In this document: positions 1 through 5,464 of the stretch, piece by piece
Position numbering within the stretch: the stretch's first letter is position 1
Layout: the number at the start of each line of letters is the position of its first letter
Program-made: the position numbers and the translations under genes
From: Kiritimatiellia bacterium
Lineage (GTDB): Bacteria; Verrucomicrobiota; Kiritimatiellia; RFP12; UBA1067
DNA length: 42,420 bases
NCBI GenBank assembly: GCA_017650345.1
Contig: JAGCFB010000006.1
Location: 1 to 42,420 of the forward strand
Direction: 5' to 3'
The notes under the pieces: generated by a model
Told to the model about the DNA's origin: nothing
Seen by the model: the letters and a program-made list of their open reading frames with translations, nothing else
Databases searched by the model: none

Positions 1-99
1 AAACTTTTTGACATCAATGTTGTGGATCATCTTGTCATCGCGACCCCGAGAGGGCTTCCCGTTGTGACGTATATTTCGATAAAGGCCTTTCAAGACTAA
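1..99 (+). CDS. radC: RadC/JAB-family protein, C-terminal tail (truncated by window edge)
   Basis: Frame 1 is open from the first base to a TAA and gives 32 residues that include LFDINVVDHLVIATPRG. This resembles the last beta strands of the RadC/JAB (MPN) metalloprotease-like fold, where an 'LLDHLIIG' segment precedes the terminal helix. RadC homologues were named for DNA repair and often lie beside mobile or accessory genes. The catalytic motifs would be upstream of the window, so whether the gene is intact cannot be judged. The match rests on about ten residues; another JAB-domain protein is possible. A strong hairpin follows 13 nt after the stop. Confidence 0.55.
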   Translation, partial: KLFDINVVDHLVIATPRGLPVVTYISIKAFQD

Positions 100-112
100 G
101 TAAGGGGAACGG

Positions 113-142
113 ATTCCAAGAAAAAGGTCTTTTTCTTGGAAT
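113..142. terminator. Perfect 13-bp hairpin, likely bidirectional terminator
   Basis: ATTCCAAGAAAAA (113-125), a GGTC loop (126-129) and TTTTTCTTGGAAT (130-142) form a perfect 13-bp stem. On both strands the stem ends next to an A/T-rich run, so it could end transcription of the radC-like gene on the plus strand. The stem is AT-rich, unlike a classical GC-rich intrinsic terminator, so a protein-binding palindrome is also possible. Confidence 0.55.
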
Positions 143-165
143 TAAAAAGAATTGTGAGGTAGCCT

Positions 166-306
166 ATGGCGATGCCGCAGAGAGACGATACGATTGAGGC
201 GATCAAGCGACTTGACGCCTTGCTTGAGTATGCCGTCATGCATGGAGACGAAAAAGAGGCCGAGCGCATCCGCGCCGAGCTTCGCAAGCTGACGGACGAG
301 GTTTGA
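166..306 (+). CDS. Small acidic helical protein, 46 aa (first copy)
   Basis: ATG at 166 follows a weak Shine-Dalgarno sequence (gaggt). The 46-residue product is highly charged and predicted helical, with a core of DALLEYAVMHGD followed by EAERIRAELRKL. I recognise no family. A second copy at 1578-1751 differs at only three of the 46 aligned residues and has about as many or more synonymous changes, which argues that the reading frame is real and selected. It lies 50 nt upstream of a DUF1016 nuclease gene in both copies, and the promoter of that gene begins 20 nt after this stop. A partner or regulator of the nuclease is possible but unproven. Confidence 0.6.
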   Translation: MAMPQRDDTIEAIKRLDALLEYAVMHGDEKEAERIRAELRKLTDEV

Positions 307-326
307 CGGCTGGGCGGCGGATGTTA

Positions 327-335
327 TGGTATAAT
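327..335 (+). promoter_or_regulatory. Extended -10 promoter of the DUF1016 gene
   Basis: TGG-TATAAT lies 21 nt before the ATG at 357, leaving a short leader that carries a GAGGAG Shine-Dalgarno sequence. The same promoter and leader recur exactly at 1772-1780, upstream of the dead nuclease copy. Confidence 0.75.
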
Positions 336-356
336 CTTAAACAAAGAGGAGAAACA

Positions 357-1529
357 ATGGCGAAGAAGTTGGAGAAAGAGTTTGATCTGGTAAATTCAAT
401 CATAGAGCGTCGGTGGGAACGGGCGATAGGACTCGCCAATGCCGAGGCTCTGATGAGTTACTGGAGCGTGGGCGCTTTCGTTTCCGCACGCTTGAAGACT
501 GCAGCGTGGGGATCGAAGACGGTGGAGGAGCTCTCGGATTATCTCAAGACGCGCAATCCAAAACGGCGAGGTTTCGGCAAGCGGCAGATATACAACATGG
601 TGGCGTTCTTTGATGCTTATACGTCACTGGATTTCCAGAAGATATCTGAACGGTTGCGGCTTCACGAATTTGTGCAGTTGCCAACTGCACAAATTGAGAA
701 CGGTACAATTGTGCAATTGCCAATTGCACAAAGTGGTAAGGGTGAAATTGTGCAGTTGCCAACTGCACAATTAGATCATAGTGACGATTATTGCGCAGAT
801 TTTCCGTTGTTTTTATCGCTTACGACGTTCACAAATCACATTGAGATACTGAATCACGTCAGTTCGATTGAAGAACGGGTGTTCTATGTCCTTTATGCGG
901 CGAGGGAACGGTTGAATCAGATGGAACTGCGAAGGGCCTTTGCTGCGCAGACGTATGACATGATCATGAGCAAGGAGAAGAAAATGTCCGCCCGATTGAG
1001 GGCGGCATATCCCAAGGCGGATTTTGTGCTTAAGGACAAGGCCTTTCTCGACTTCTTAAATCTGCCTAAGAAACACACGGAACATGTACTGCATAGAAAG
1101 CTTGTGGAACACATGAAGGACTTTATTCTTGAGATGGGCAAGGACTTCCTTTACATGGGGGATGAATATTTTGTACATGTCGGTGGGGAGATACGCCGTC
1201 TTGACTTGCTGTTTTATCACAGGGGGTTGAGGTGCCTTGTTGATGTCGAACTCAAGGCAGTGGGATTCCAGCCTGAGTTCGTCAGCAAGCTAGACATGTA
1301 TCTAGAGGCGATCGACAGGGAAATCCGTCGCGAGGGAGAGAATCCCTCTGTTGGCATAATTCTTTGCCCAGATGCGGATAGATGCCGAGTTGAATATACG
1401 CTTTGCCGCACTATGAGTCCTGTAATGGTAGCCGAATACAGGCGGTTGCTTGTGCCAGAAGAGGTGATGAAGAAATCACTAGAAGAATACTGCGAATTCA
1501 TGAAGTGCGAGGAAGGCAAGGGGAAATGA
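357..1529 (+). CDS. DUF1016/YhcG-family PDDEXK nuclease
   Basis: The product has 390 residues. The N-terminal part (about 5-100) matches the DUF1016 helical domain: residues 31-80 carry ALMSYWSVGAFVSARL and then GFGKRQIYNMVAF. The C-terminal part (about 225-350) is the PDDEXK nuclease fold, with D283 in RLDLLFYH and the E298-x-K300 pair in VELK. Related proteins are associated with mobile DNA and restriction or defence loci; the substrate is unknown. I chose ATG 357 because it follows a GAGGAG site and the promoter; an in-frame TTG at 303 would start upstream of the promoter. Residues 105-141, between the two domains, are a three-fold 13-residue repeat (VQLPTAQ-type) encoded by large palindromes. 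Base composition is lower in GC than the genes after 2150, suggesting horizontal acquisition. Confidence 0.85.
   Translation: MAKKLEKEFDLVNSIIERRWERAIGLANAEALMSYWSVGAFVSARLKTAAWGSKTVEELSDYLKTRNPKRRGFGKRQIYNMVAFFDAYTSLDFQKISERLRLHEFVQLPTAQIENGTIVQLPIAQSGKGEIVQLPTAQLDHSDDYCADFPLFLSLTTFTNHIEILNHVSSIEERVFYVLYAARERLNQMELRRAFAAQTYDMIMSKEKKMSARLRAAYPKADFVLKDKAFLDFLNLPKKHTEHVLHRKLVEHMKDFILEMGKDFLYMGDEYFVHVGGEIRRLDLLFYHRGLRCLVDVELKAVGFQPEFVSKLDMYLEAIDREIRREGENPSVGIILCPDADRCRVEYTLCRTMSPVMVAEYRRLLVPEEVMKKSLEEYCEFMKCEEGKGK
667..772 (+). repeat. Three phased palindromes inside the DUF1016 coding sequence
   Basis: Three palindromes of the type TTGTGCAGTTG-C-CAACTGCACAA are centred at 681, 720 and 759, exactly 39 nt (13 codons) apart. 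Perfect arms are 14 nt (667-695), 11 nt (709-731) and 13 nt (746-772). In the middle copy a G:C pair of the stem is replaced by A:T on both arms (716 and 724), so the palindrome is kept although one change is synonymous (Gln) and the other replaces Thr by Ile. They encode the linker between the two nuclease domains. Confidence 0.9.
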
Positions 1530-1577
1530 CGGTAGGCTGGAGGAAGGATAGAAGATCCCATTGGTGGAGTAGAGACT

Positions 1578-1751
1578 ATGGCGATGCCGCAGAGAGACGA
1601 TCCTCCTTCGCGCTGCGCGCTACGGAGGACAGGTACGATTGAGGCGATCAAGCGACTTGATTTGTTGCTAGAGTATGCCGTCATGCATGGGGACGAGGAA
1701 GAGGCCGAGCGCATCCGCGCGGAGCTTCATAAGTTGACGGACGAGGTTTGA
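1578..1751 (+). CDS. Small acidic helical protein, second copy with in-frame 11-aa insertion
   Basis: The ORF runs from ATG 1578 to TGA 1749-1751 and encodes 57 residues. It matches the 46-residue protein at 166-306 (D-L-L-L-E-Y-A-V-M-H-G-D core) except for a 33-nt insertion at 1602-1634, which adds PPSRCALRRTG after residue 8 and keeps the frame. Only three substitutions separate the rest, so this copy still looks functional while the nuclease behind it is dead. The function is unknown. The insertion lies close to the N-terminus, before the predicted helix. Confidence 0.5.
   Translation: MAMPQRDDPPSRCALRRTGTIEAIKRLDLLLEYAVMHGDEEEAERIRAELHKLTDEV
1602..1634 (+). repeat. Short palindromic element inserted in frame in a small gene
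   Basis: These 33 nt are absent from the first gene copy. They begin CCTCCTTCGCGCTGCGCGC, and the outer CCTCC pairs with GGAGG (1624-1628) around an alternating GC core. A close relative is at 2101-2133. The size, palindromic form and in-frame placement resemble REP or Rickettsia palindromic elements. Confidence 0.7.
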
Positions 1752-1771
1752 CGGCTGGGCGGCGGATGTTA

Positions 1772-1780
1772 TGGTATAAT
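1772..1780 (+). promoter_or_regulatory. Duplicated extended -10 promoter of the dead DUF1016 copy
   Basis: TGG-TATAAT and the following leader through GAGGAGAAACA are identical to 327-356. The promoter therefore appears intact although the gene it drives has premature stops. Confidence 0.65.
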
Positions 1781-1801
1781 CTTAAACAAAGAGGAGAAAC
1801 A

Positions 1802-2080
1802 ATGGCGAAGAAGTTGGAGAAAGAGATTGAACTGGTAAATCGCATAATCGAGCGGCACTGAAACAGGGCCGTCGGTTTTGCCAATGCCGAATCGTTGATG
1901 ATTTACTGGACTGTCGGCGCGTTCGTGTCGGAGCGGCTCAAGAAAGCGCAGTAGGGTTCAAAAACGGTAGAGGCCCTTTGCGATTACTTGAAGATGCGCA
2001 ATCCCAAGCGCAAGGGGTATGGGAAACGCAATGTCTACAACATGGTGGAATTTTACGATGCATACTCCAGCCTTAGATGA
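1802..2080 (+). pseudogene. DUF1016 nuclease, decayed and truncated second copy
   Basis: From ATG 1802 the sequence follows the N-terminal domain of the 357-1529 protein for about 92 codons (KKLEKEIELVNRIIERH, then GAFVSERLKKAQ and GYGKRNVYNMVEFYDAY). It is interrupted by TGA at 1859-1861 and TAG at 1952-1954 and ends at TGA 2078-2080, with the linker and nuclease domain missing. Both internal stops replace tryptophan codons (TGG) of the intact copy, each by a G-to-A change. The gene cannot make a working nuclease. It is the remnant of a duplicated unit of small gene, promoter and nuclease. Confidence 0.85.
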
Positions 2081-2100
2081 GAAAGTTTTTTACATCCTTT

Positions 2101-2133
2101 CCTCCTTCGCACTGCGCGCGGAGGCGGGACGGA
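2101..2133 (+). repeat. Second copy of the short palindromic element, upstream of pgpA
   Basis: CCTCCTTCGC-A-CTGCGCGC followed by GGAGG-C-GGGAC matches the element at 1602-1634 with a few substitutions and a 3-nt difference in the loop. It ends immediately before the extended -10 box of pgpA (2136). If read in the pgpA frame it gives PPSHCARRRDG, close to the PPSRCALRRTG of the other copy. Confidence 0.6.
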
Positions 2134-2135
2134 TT

Positions 2136-2144
2136 TGATATAAT
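2136..2144 (+). promoter_or_regulatory. Extended -10 promoter of pgpA, leaderless
   Basis: TGA-TATAAT ends 7 nt before the ATG at 2152, so transcription should begin at or beside the start codon. Confidence 0.7.
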
Positions 2145-2151
2145 ATTGCTG

Positions 2152-2643
2152 ATGGAAAACAAGGGTTGGTCAGCTGTGGACAGGCTTTGCCTGTTCGTCG
2201 CGAGCGGGTTCGGGCTAGGACTCGTCGCGCCGTTCGCGCCCGGGACGTTCGGATCTATTCCGGGCGTCGCGCTCGCGTACTTCATGTCGTACATGCCGGC
2301 GTGGCTCCAGATCCCGGCGTGCACCGCGCTCGCGCTCGCGGCCATTCCCGTGTGCGGCGCGGCGGAGCGCATCCTCGGCATCAAGGACGACGGACGCATC
2401 ACGGCCGACGAGTGGATGCTATTCCCGATCGCCGTCGTAGGCATCCCGCTCCCGCTCCTCCCCTGGTGGTCGCTGCTCCTCTTCTTCTGCGTCGTGCGCG
2501 CCATCGACATAATCAAGCCGCCGCCCGCGCGCGGACTCCAGTCCATCCCCGGCGGACGCGGCATCGTGGTCGATGACTTCGTCGCCAACCTCTATTCGCT
2601 CGCCGTCAACTGGCTCCTCTACTACTTCCTCTTCTGCAGATGA
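2152..2643 (+). CDS. pgpA: Phosphatidylglycerophosphatase A
   Basis: The product has 163 residues, normal for PgpA, a membrane enzyme that removes phosphate from phosphatidylglycerol-phosphate in phospholipid synthesis. It shows the family blocks PFAPGTFGS (27-35), DDGRITADEW (79-88), the acidic motif at the active site, and IDIIKPPPARGLQ followed by GGRGIVVDD near the C-terminus, separated by hydrophobic segments. The frame is open upstream to 2077 through the palindromic element, but ATG 2152 is preferred because it lies at the expected transcription start and begins the conserved sequence. The stop overlaps the trmB start by ATGA, so the two genes are probably translated together. Confidence 0.9.
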   Translation: MENKGWSAVDRLCLFVASGFGLGLVAPFAPGTFGSIPGVALAYFMSYMPAWLQIPACTALALAAIPVCGAAERILGIKDDGRITADEWMLFPIAVVGIPLPLLPWWSLLLFFCVVRAIDIIKPPPARGLQSIPGGRGIVVDDFVANLYSLAVNWLLYYFLFCR

Positions 2644-3305
2644 ACGATCCCGTCATCAGAATCACCGATCCCTGCAGGCCGATCGAGTTCGACCTGTCGC
2701 GTCCGCTCGAGATCGAGGTGGGCTGCGGCAAGGGCCAGTTCCTCGCGCGCCGCGCGGCCGAGCATCCCGAATGCGACTTCCTCGGCATCGAGCGCATGCT
2801 GGAGCGCGTGCGCCTGTTCGCCGGCAAGTGCCGCCGCGGCGGACTCTCCAACGCGCGCATACTGCGGCTCGAGGCGCTCTACACCTTCCACTACCTCCTG
2901 CCGGAGCACCATGCGCGCACAGTGTACGTCTTCTTCCCCGACCCGTGGCCAAAGAAGAAGCACCATTCGCACCGGCTCTTCGGTCCGCTCTTCCTGAGCG
3001 CCCTGTGGAAGCGGCTCGAGGTCGGCGGGAAGCTGGAGTTCGCGACGGACCACGCCGAGTACTTCGAGACCGTCTGCGAGTGCTTCGCCGGCGACGCACG
3101 CTTCGAGCGCACGGACCCCATGCCGCGTCCGAAGGAGGTCTGGACCGAGTTCGAGACGATGTTCCGCGAGAAGGGGCTTCCGATATACAGCGCCGCGTGG
3201 CGCTCGCTCCCGGCGGACGACGCGCCGCTCGCGCCGCTGACGATACCGCCGGAGGCCGAGCCGCGCGAGGGGATACCGCGACGCGTCTCCGAGGTCCGCG
3301 ACTAG
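2640..3305 (+). CDS. trmB: tRNA (guanine-46-N7)-methyltransferase
   Basis: The product has 221 residues and the TrmB signatures: the SAM-binding EVGCGKGQFL (about 26-35), FLGIE, and the PDPWPKKKHHSHRL block (about 101-114) that forms the catalytic and tRNA-binding site. TrmB makes m7G46 in the variable loop of tRNAs. The gene overlaps pgpA by 4 nt. The C-terminus is extended by roughly 30 proline- and acid-rich residues after the usual FxxK-like end, with no recognisable motif. A GC-rich 6-bp hairpin (3311-3326) follows the stop and may end the transcript. Confidence 0.93.
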   Translation: MNDPVIRITDPCRPIEFDLSRPLEIEVGCGKGQFLARRAAEHPECDFLGIERMLERVRLFAGKCRRGGLSNARILRLEALYTFHYLLPEHHARTVYVFFPDPWPKKKHHSHRLFGPLFLSALWKRLEVGGKLEFATDHAEYFETVCECFAGDARFERTDPMPRPKEVWTEFETMFREKGLPIYSAAWRSLPADDAPLAPLTIPPEAEPREGIPRRVSEVRD

Positions 3306-3310
3306 CCGCC

Positions 3311-3326
3311 CGCGCGAAATCGCGCG
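3311..3326 (+). terminator. Possible weak terminator hairpin after trmB
   Basis: CGCGCG-AAAT-CGCGCG forms a 6-bp GC stem 5 nt after the trmB stop. There is no following T-run, so termination by this hairpin alone is uncertain. Confidence 0.3.
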
Positions 3327-3357
3327 CGCGAAACCGGATGCAAAACCTCGCTTGTTT

Positions 3358-3366
3358 TGGTATAAT
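3358..3366 (+). promoter_or_regulatory. Extended -10 promoter of the pyrophosphorylase operon
   Basis: TTTTGGTATAAT ends 29 nt before ATG 3396. The leader contains CGAGGTAAT as a ribosome binding site, so this is a leadered example of the promoter class. Confidence 0.75.
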
Positions 3367-3395
3367 TGTAGCCAAGAAAGCGAGGTAATACCACG

Positions 3396-4739
3396 ATGAA
3401 CTACGAACAGGCTGAAAAGCTGCTCAAGAAGTGCGGCCAGGAACACGTCCTTGCCTATTGGAAAAAGCTCGGGAAGAAGGAGCGCGAAGAGCTCCTCGCC
3501 CAGATCGCGACGCTTGAGCCGAAGAGCATCGCACAGTGCCAGGGCGCGCTCAAGACGGGCGCGGACGTCCCGGACAGCTCGAAGGGCAAGGCGCCGAAGG
3601 TCGCGGTGCTCAAGGGCAAGAAGCTCGCCGAGGCCGTCGCCGCCGGCGAGAAGGAGCTGAAGGCCGGACGCGTCGCCGCGCTTCTCGTCGCGGGCGGACA
3701 GGGCTCGCGCCTCGGGTACGACGGCCCGAAGGGCTGCTACCAGATCGGACCCGTCACCGACGCTCCGCTGTTCTACTTCCACGCGCGCAAGATCCTCGCG
3801 CGCACGATCCGCTACGGCAAGCCCATCCCGTTCTACGTGATGACCAGCGAGGCCAACAACGAGGCGACCGTCAAGTGCTTCGAGGAGAACGACTACTTCG
3901 GGCTCAATCCCGACGACGTGTTCTTCTTCACGCAGGGCATGTGGCCCGGAATGACCAAGGACGGCAAGATCATCCTCGACAAGCCCGGCCACATCTTCAT
4001 GAGCCCCGACGGACACGGCGGACTCCTCGCCGCGCTGAAGCGCTCCGGCGCGCTCGCGGACATGAAGAAGCGCGGAATCAAGTCCGTCTTCTTCTTCCAG
4101 GTTGACAACCCGCTCGTCGAGATCGCCGACCCCGCGTTCGTCGGCTACCACGTCCTCAACAAGTCCGAGTACTCCCTCAAGCTCTGCGCCAAGCGCGACC
4201 CGAAGGAGAAGGTCGGCATGCCCATGCAGTTCGGCAAGACCTTCCGCATGGTCGAGTACACCGAGATGACGGACGAGCAGTGCACCCGCCTCGGCAAGGA
4301 CGGCAAGCTCTACTTCCTCTACGGCTCGCCCGCGATCCACGTCTTCGACCGCGCGTTCCTCGACCGCGAGGCGTCCAAGGCGATGCCCCTCCACCTCGCG
4401 TTCAAGAAGATCCCGTTCGTCGATGCGAAGGGCGCCGTCGTCAAGCCGTCCGAGCCCAACGGATACAAGTTCGAGAAGTTCATCTTCGACATTCTCCCGA
4501 ACGCGAAGACCGCGGCGTTCCTCGCCTTCGACCAGAAGGACGAGTTCTCGCCCGTCAAGAACGCGGAGGGCTCCGACTCCCCGGCGACCTGCCGCGCGGA
4601 CATGCAGGCCAAGTGGCGCCGCTGGATGGCCGAATGCGGAATCCAGTGCTCCGACAAGGTGCCCGTCGAGATCGACCCCGTCTATGCGGTCGATGCGGCG
4701 GAGCTCGCCAAGATCGGCATCTGCCTCGGCGCCGAATGA
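3396..4739 (+). CDS. UDP-sugar pyrophosphorylase, UDPGP type 1 (UAP-like)
   Basis: The 447-residue product belongs to the eukaryotic-like UDPGP family. It has the nucleotide-binding signature VAGGQGSRLGYDGPKG (98-113) and later SPDGHGGL and FFQVDNPLVEIADP, typical of UDP-GlcNAc (UAP) enzymes rather than the short bacterial GalU or GlmU. It should make UDP-GlcNAc or a related UDP-hexose from the sugar 1-phosphate and UTP in the cytoplasm for wall or glycan synthesis. The N-terminal 90 residues form the usual helical cap. It shares a promoter with, and overlaps by ATGA, the ABC ATPase gene. Substrate choice between GlcNAc, GalNAc and glucose cannot be settled by eye. Confidence 0.85.
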   Translation: MNYEQAEKLLKKCGQEHVLAYWKKLGKKEREELLAQIATLEPKSIAQCQGALKTGADVPDSSKGKAPKVAVLKGKKLAEAVAAGEKELKAGRVAALLVAGGQGSRLGYDGPKGCYQIGPVTDAPLFYFHARKILARTIRYGKPIPFYVMTSEANNEATVKCFEENDYFGLNPDDVFFFTQGMWPGMTKDGKIILDKPGHIFMSPDGHGGLLAALKRSGALADMKKRGIKSVFFFQVDNPLVEIADPAFVGYHVLNKSEYSLKLCAKRDPKEKVGMPMQFGKTFRMVEYTEMTDEQCTRLGKDGKLYFLYGSPAIHVFDRAFLDREASKAMPLHLAFKKIPFVDAKGAVVKPSEPNGYKFEKFIFDILPNAKTAAFLAFDQKDEFSPVKNAEGSDSPATCRADMQAKWRRWMAECGIQCSDKVPVEIDPVYAVDAAELAKIGICLGAE

Positions 4740-5464
4740 GCACGGACGCGCTCGTCGCCAACGGCGTCTGCCGCGGATACGGCAGGCAATCCGTCCTCGA
4801 CGGATTCTCGCTCCGTCTCGGTCCCTCCAGCTTCGAAGCGCTGATGGGTCCGAGCGGCAGCGGAAAGTCCACGTTCCTGCACATCGCCGCAGGACTCCTC
4901 GCCGCCGGCTCGGGCGAAGTGCTCGTCGGCGGCGAGAACGTCACCGCGATGTCCGACTCCGCGGCCGCGAAGTTCCGCCGCCGCCACGTCGGCGTCGTGT
5001 TCCAGGCGTTCAACCTCCTTTCCGAGAAGACCGTCGCCGAGAACATCCTCATGCCGCTCGCGCTCGAAGGGCGCGCCGGCGCCCCGGAGTCCCGCGCGCG
5101 CCTCGCGTCGCTCGCGTCGCGGCTCGGACTCGAACCGCTCCTTTCAAAGCGGCCCGAACAGCTCTCTGGCGGCGAGCAGCAGCGCGTCGCCATCGCGCGC
5201 GCGCTGGTGGCCGAGCCGGACGTCGTGCTCGCGGACGAGCCGACCGGCAACCTCGACGCGCAGTCCGCCAAGTCGATATGCGCGCTCCTCAAGGAGCTCA
5301 ACGCGTCCGAGAAGAGCGCGATCCTCGTCGTCACCCACGACCCCGTCGTCGCGGCGACGGCGTCCCGCGTCCACTTCCTGAAGGACGGACGCATCGCCGC
5401 GTCGCACGCGACCGAAGGCGACCCTGAGCTCGTCTCGCGGCTCTACCTGGAGTGCTACAGGTGA
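4736..5464 (+). CDS. ABC transporter ATP-binding protein, LolD/MacB type
   Basis: The 242-residue ATPase has Walker A GPSGSGKST (38-46), Q-loop Gln90, signature LSGGEQQR (143-150), and Walker B with the catalytic glutamate VVLADEPTGNLDA (E168). The signature and VFQAFNLL wording are those of the LolD/MacB/FtsE branch, whose partners are FtsX-type permeases involved in lipoprotein release, peptide efflux or wall remodelling. The next gene is such a permease, overlapping by GTGA, so the two form one transporter. ATG 4736 overlaps the pyrophosphorylase stop. Confidence 0.92.
   Translation: MSTDALVANGVCRGYGRQSVLDGFSLRLGPSSFEALMGPSGSGKSTFLHIAAGLLAAGSGEVLVGGENVTAMSDSAAAKFRRRHVGVVFQAFNLLSEKTVAENILMPLALEGRAGAPESRARLASLASRLGLEPLLSKRPEQLSGGEQQRVAIARALVAEPDVVLADEPTGNLDAQSAKSICALLKELNASEKSAILVVTHDPVVAATASRVHFLKDGRIAASHATEGDPELVSRLYLECYR

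Noticed and set aside
303-356. TTG start 54 nt upstream of the DUF1016 ATG
   Set aside because: It lies upstream of the promoter and of the ribosome binding site, so it would not be transcribed from this promoter; ATG 357 fits better.
667-772. CRISPR-like array in the DUF1016 gene
   Set aside because: The repeats are inside a coding frame, palindromic across their full length, and separated by short similar spacers, not unique ones; no cas gene is present.
1802-2080. Recoded stop codons (TGA/TAG read as Trp) in the second DUF1016 copy
   Set aside because: Both stops replace Trp codons, but normal genes in the window use TGA and TAG as ordinary stops, and the copy also lacks the nuclease domain.
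2622-4394. Long minus-strand ORF of 590 codons opposite trmB and the pyrophosphorylase
   Set aside because: High GC makes antisense frames open; its sequence is low-complexity (Arg/Glu/Leu-rich) and covers two convincing plus-strand genes. The same applies to long antisense frames at 5472-7094, 12288-14246 and 27119-29395.
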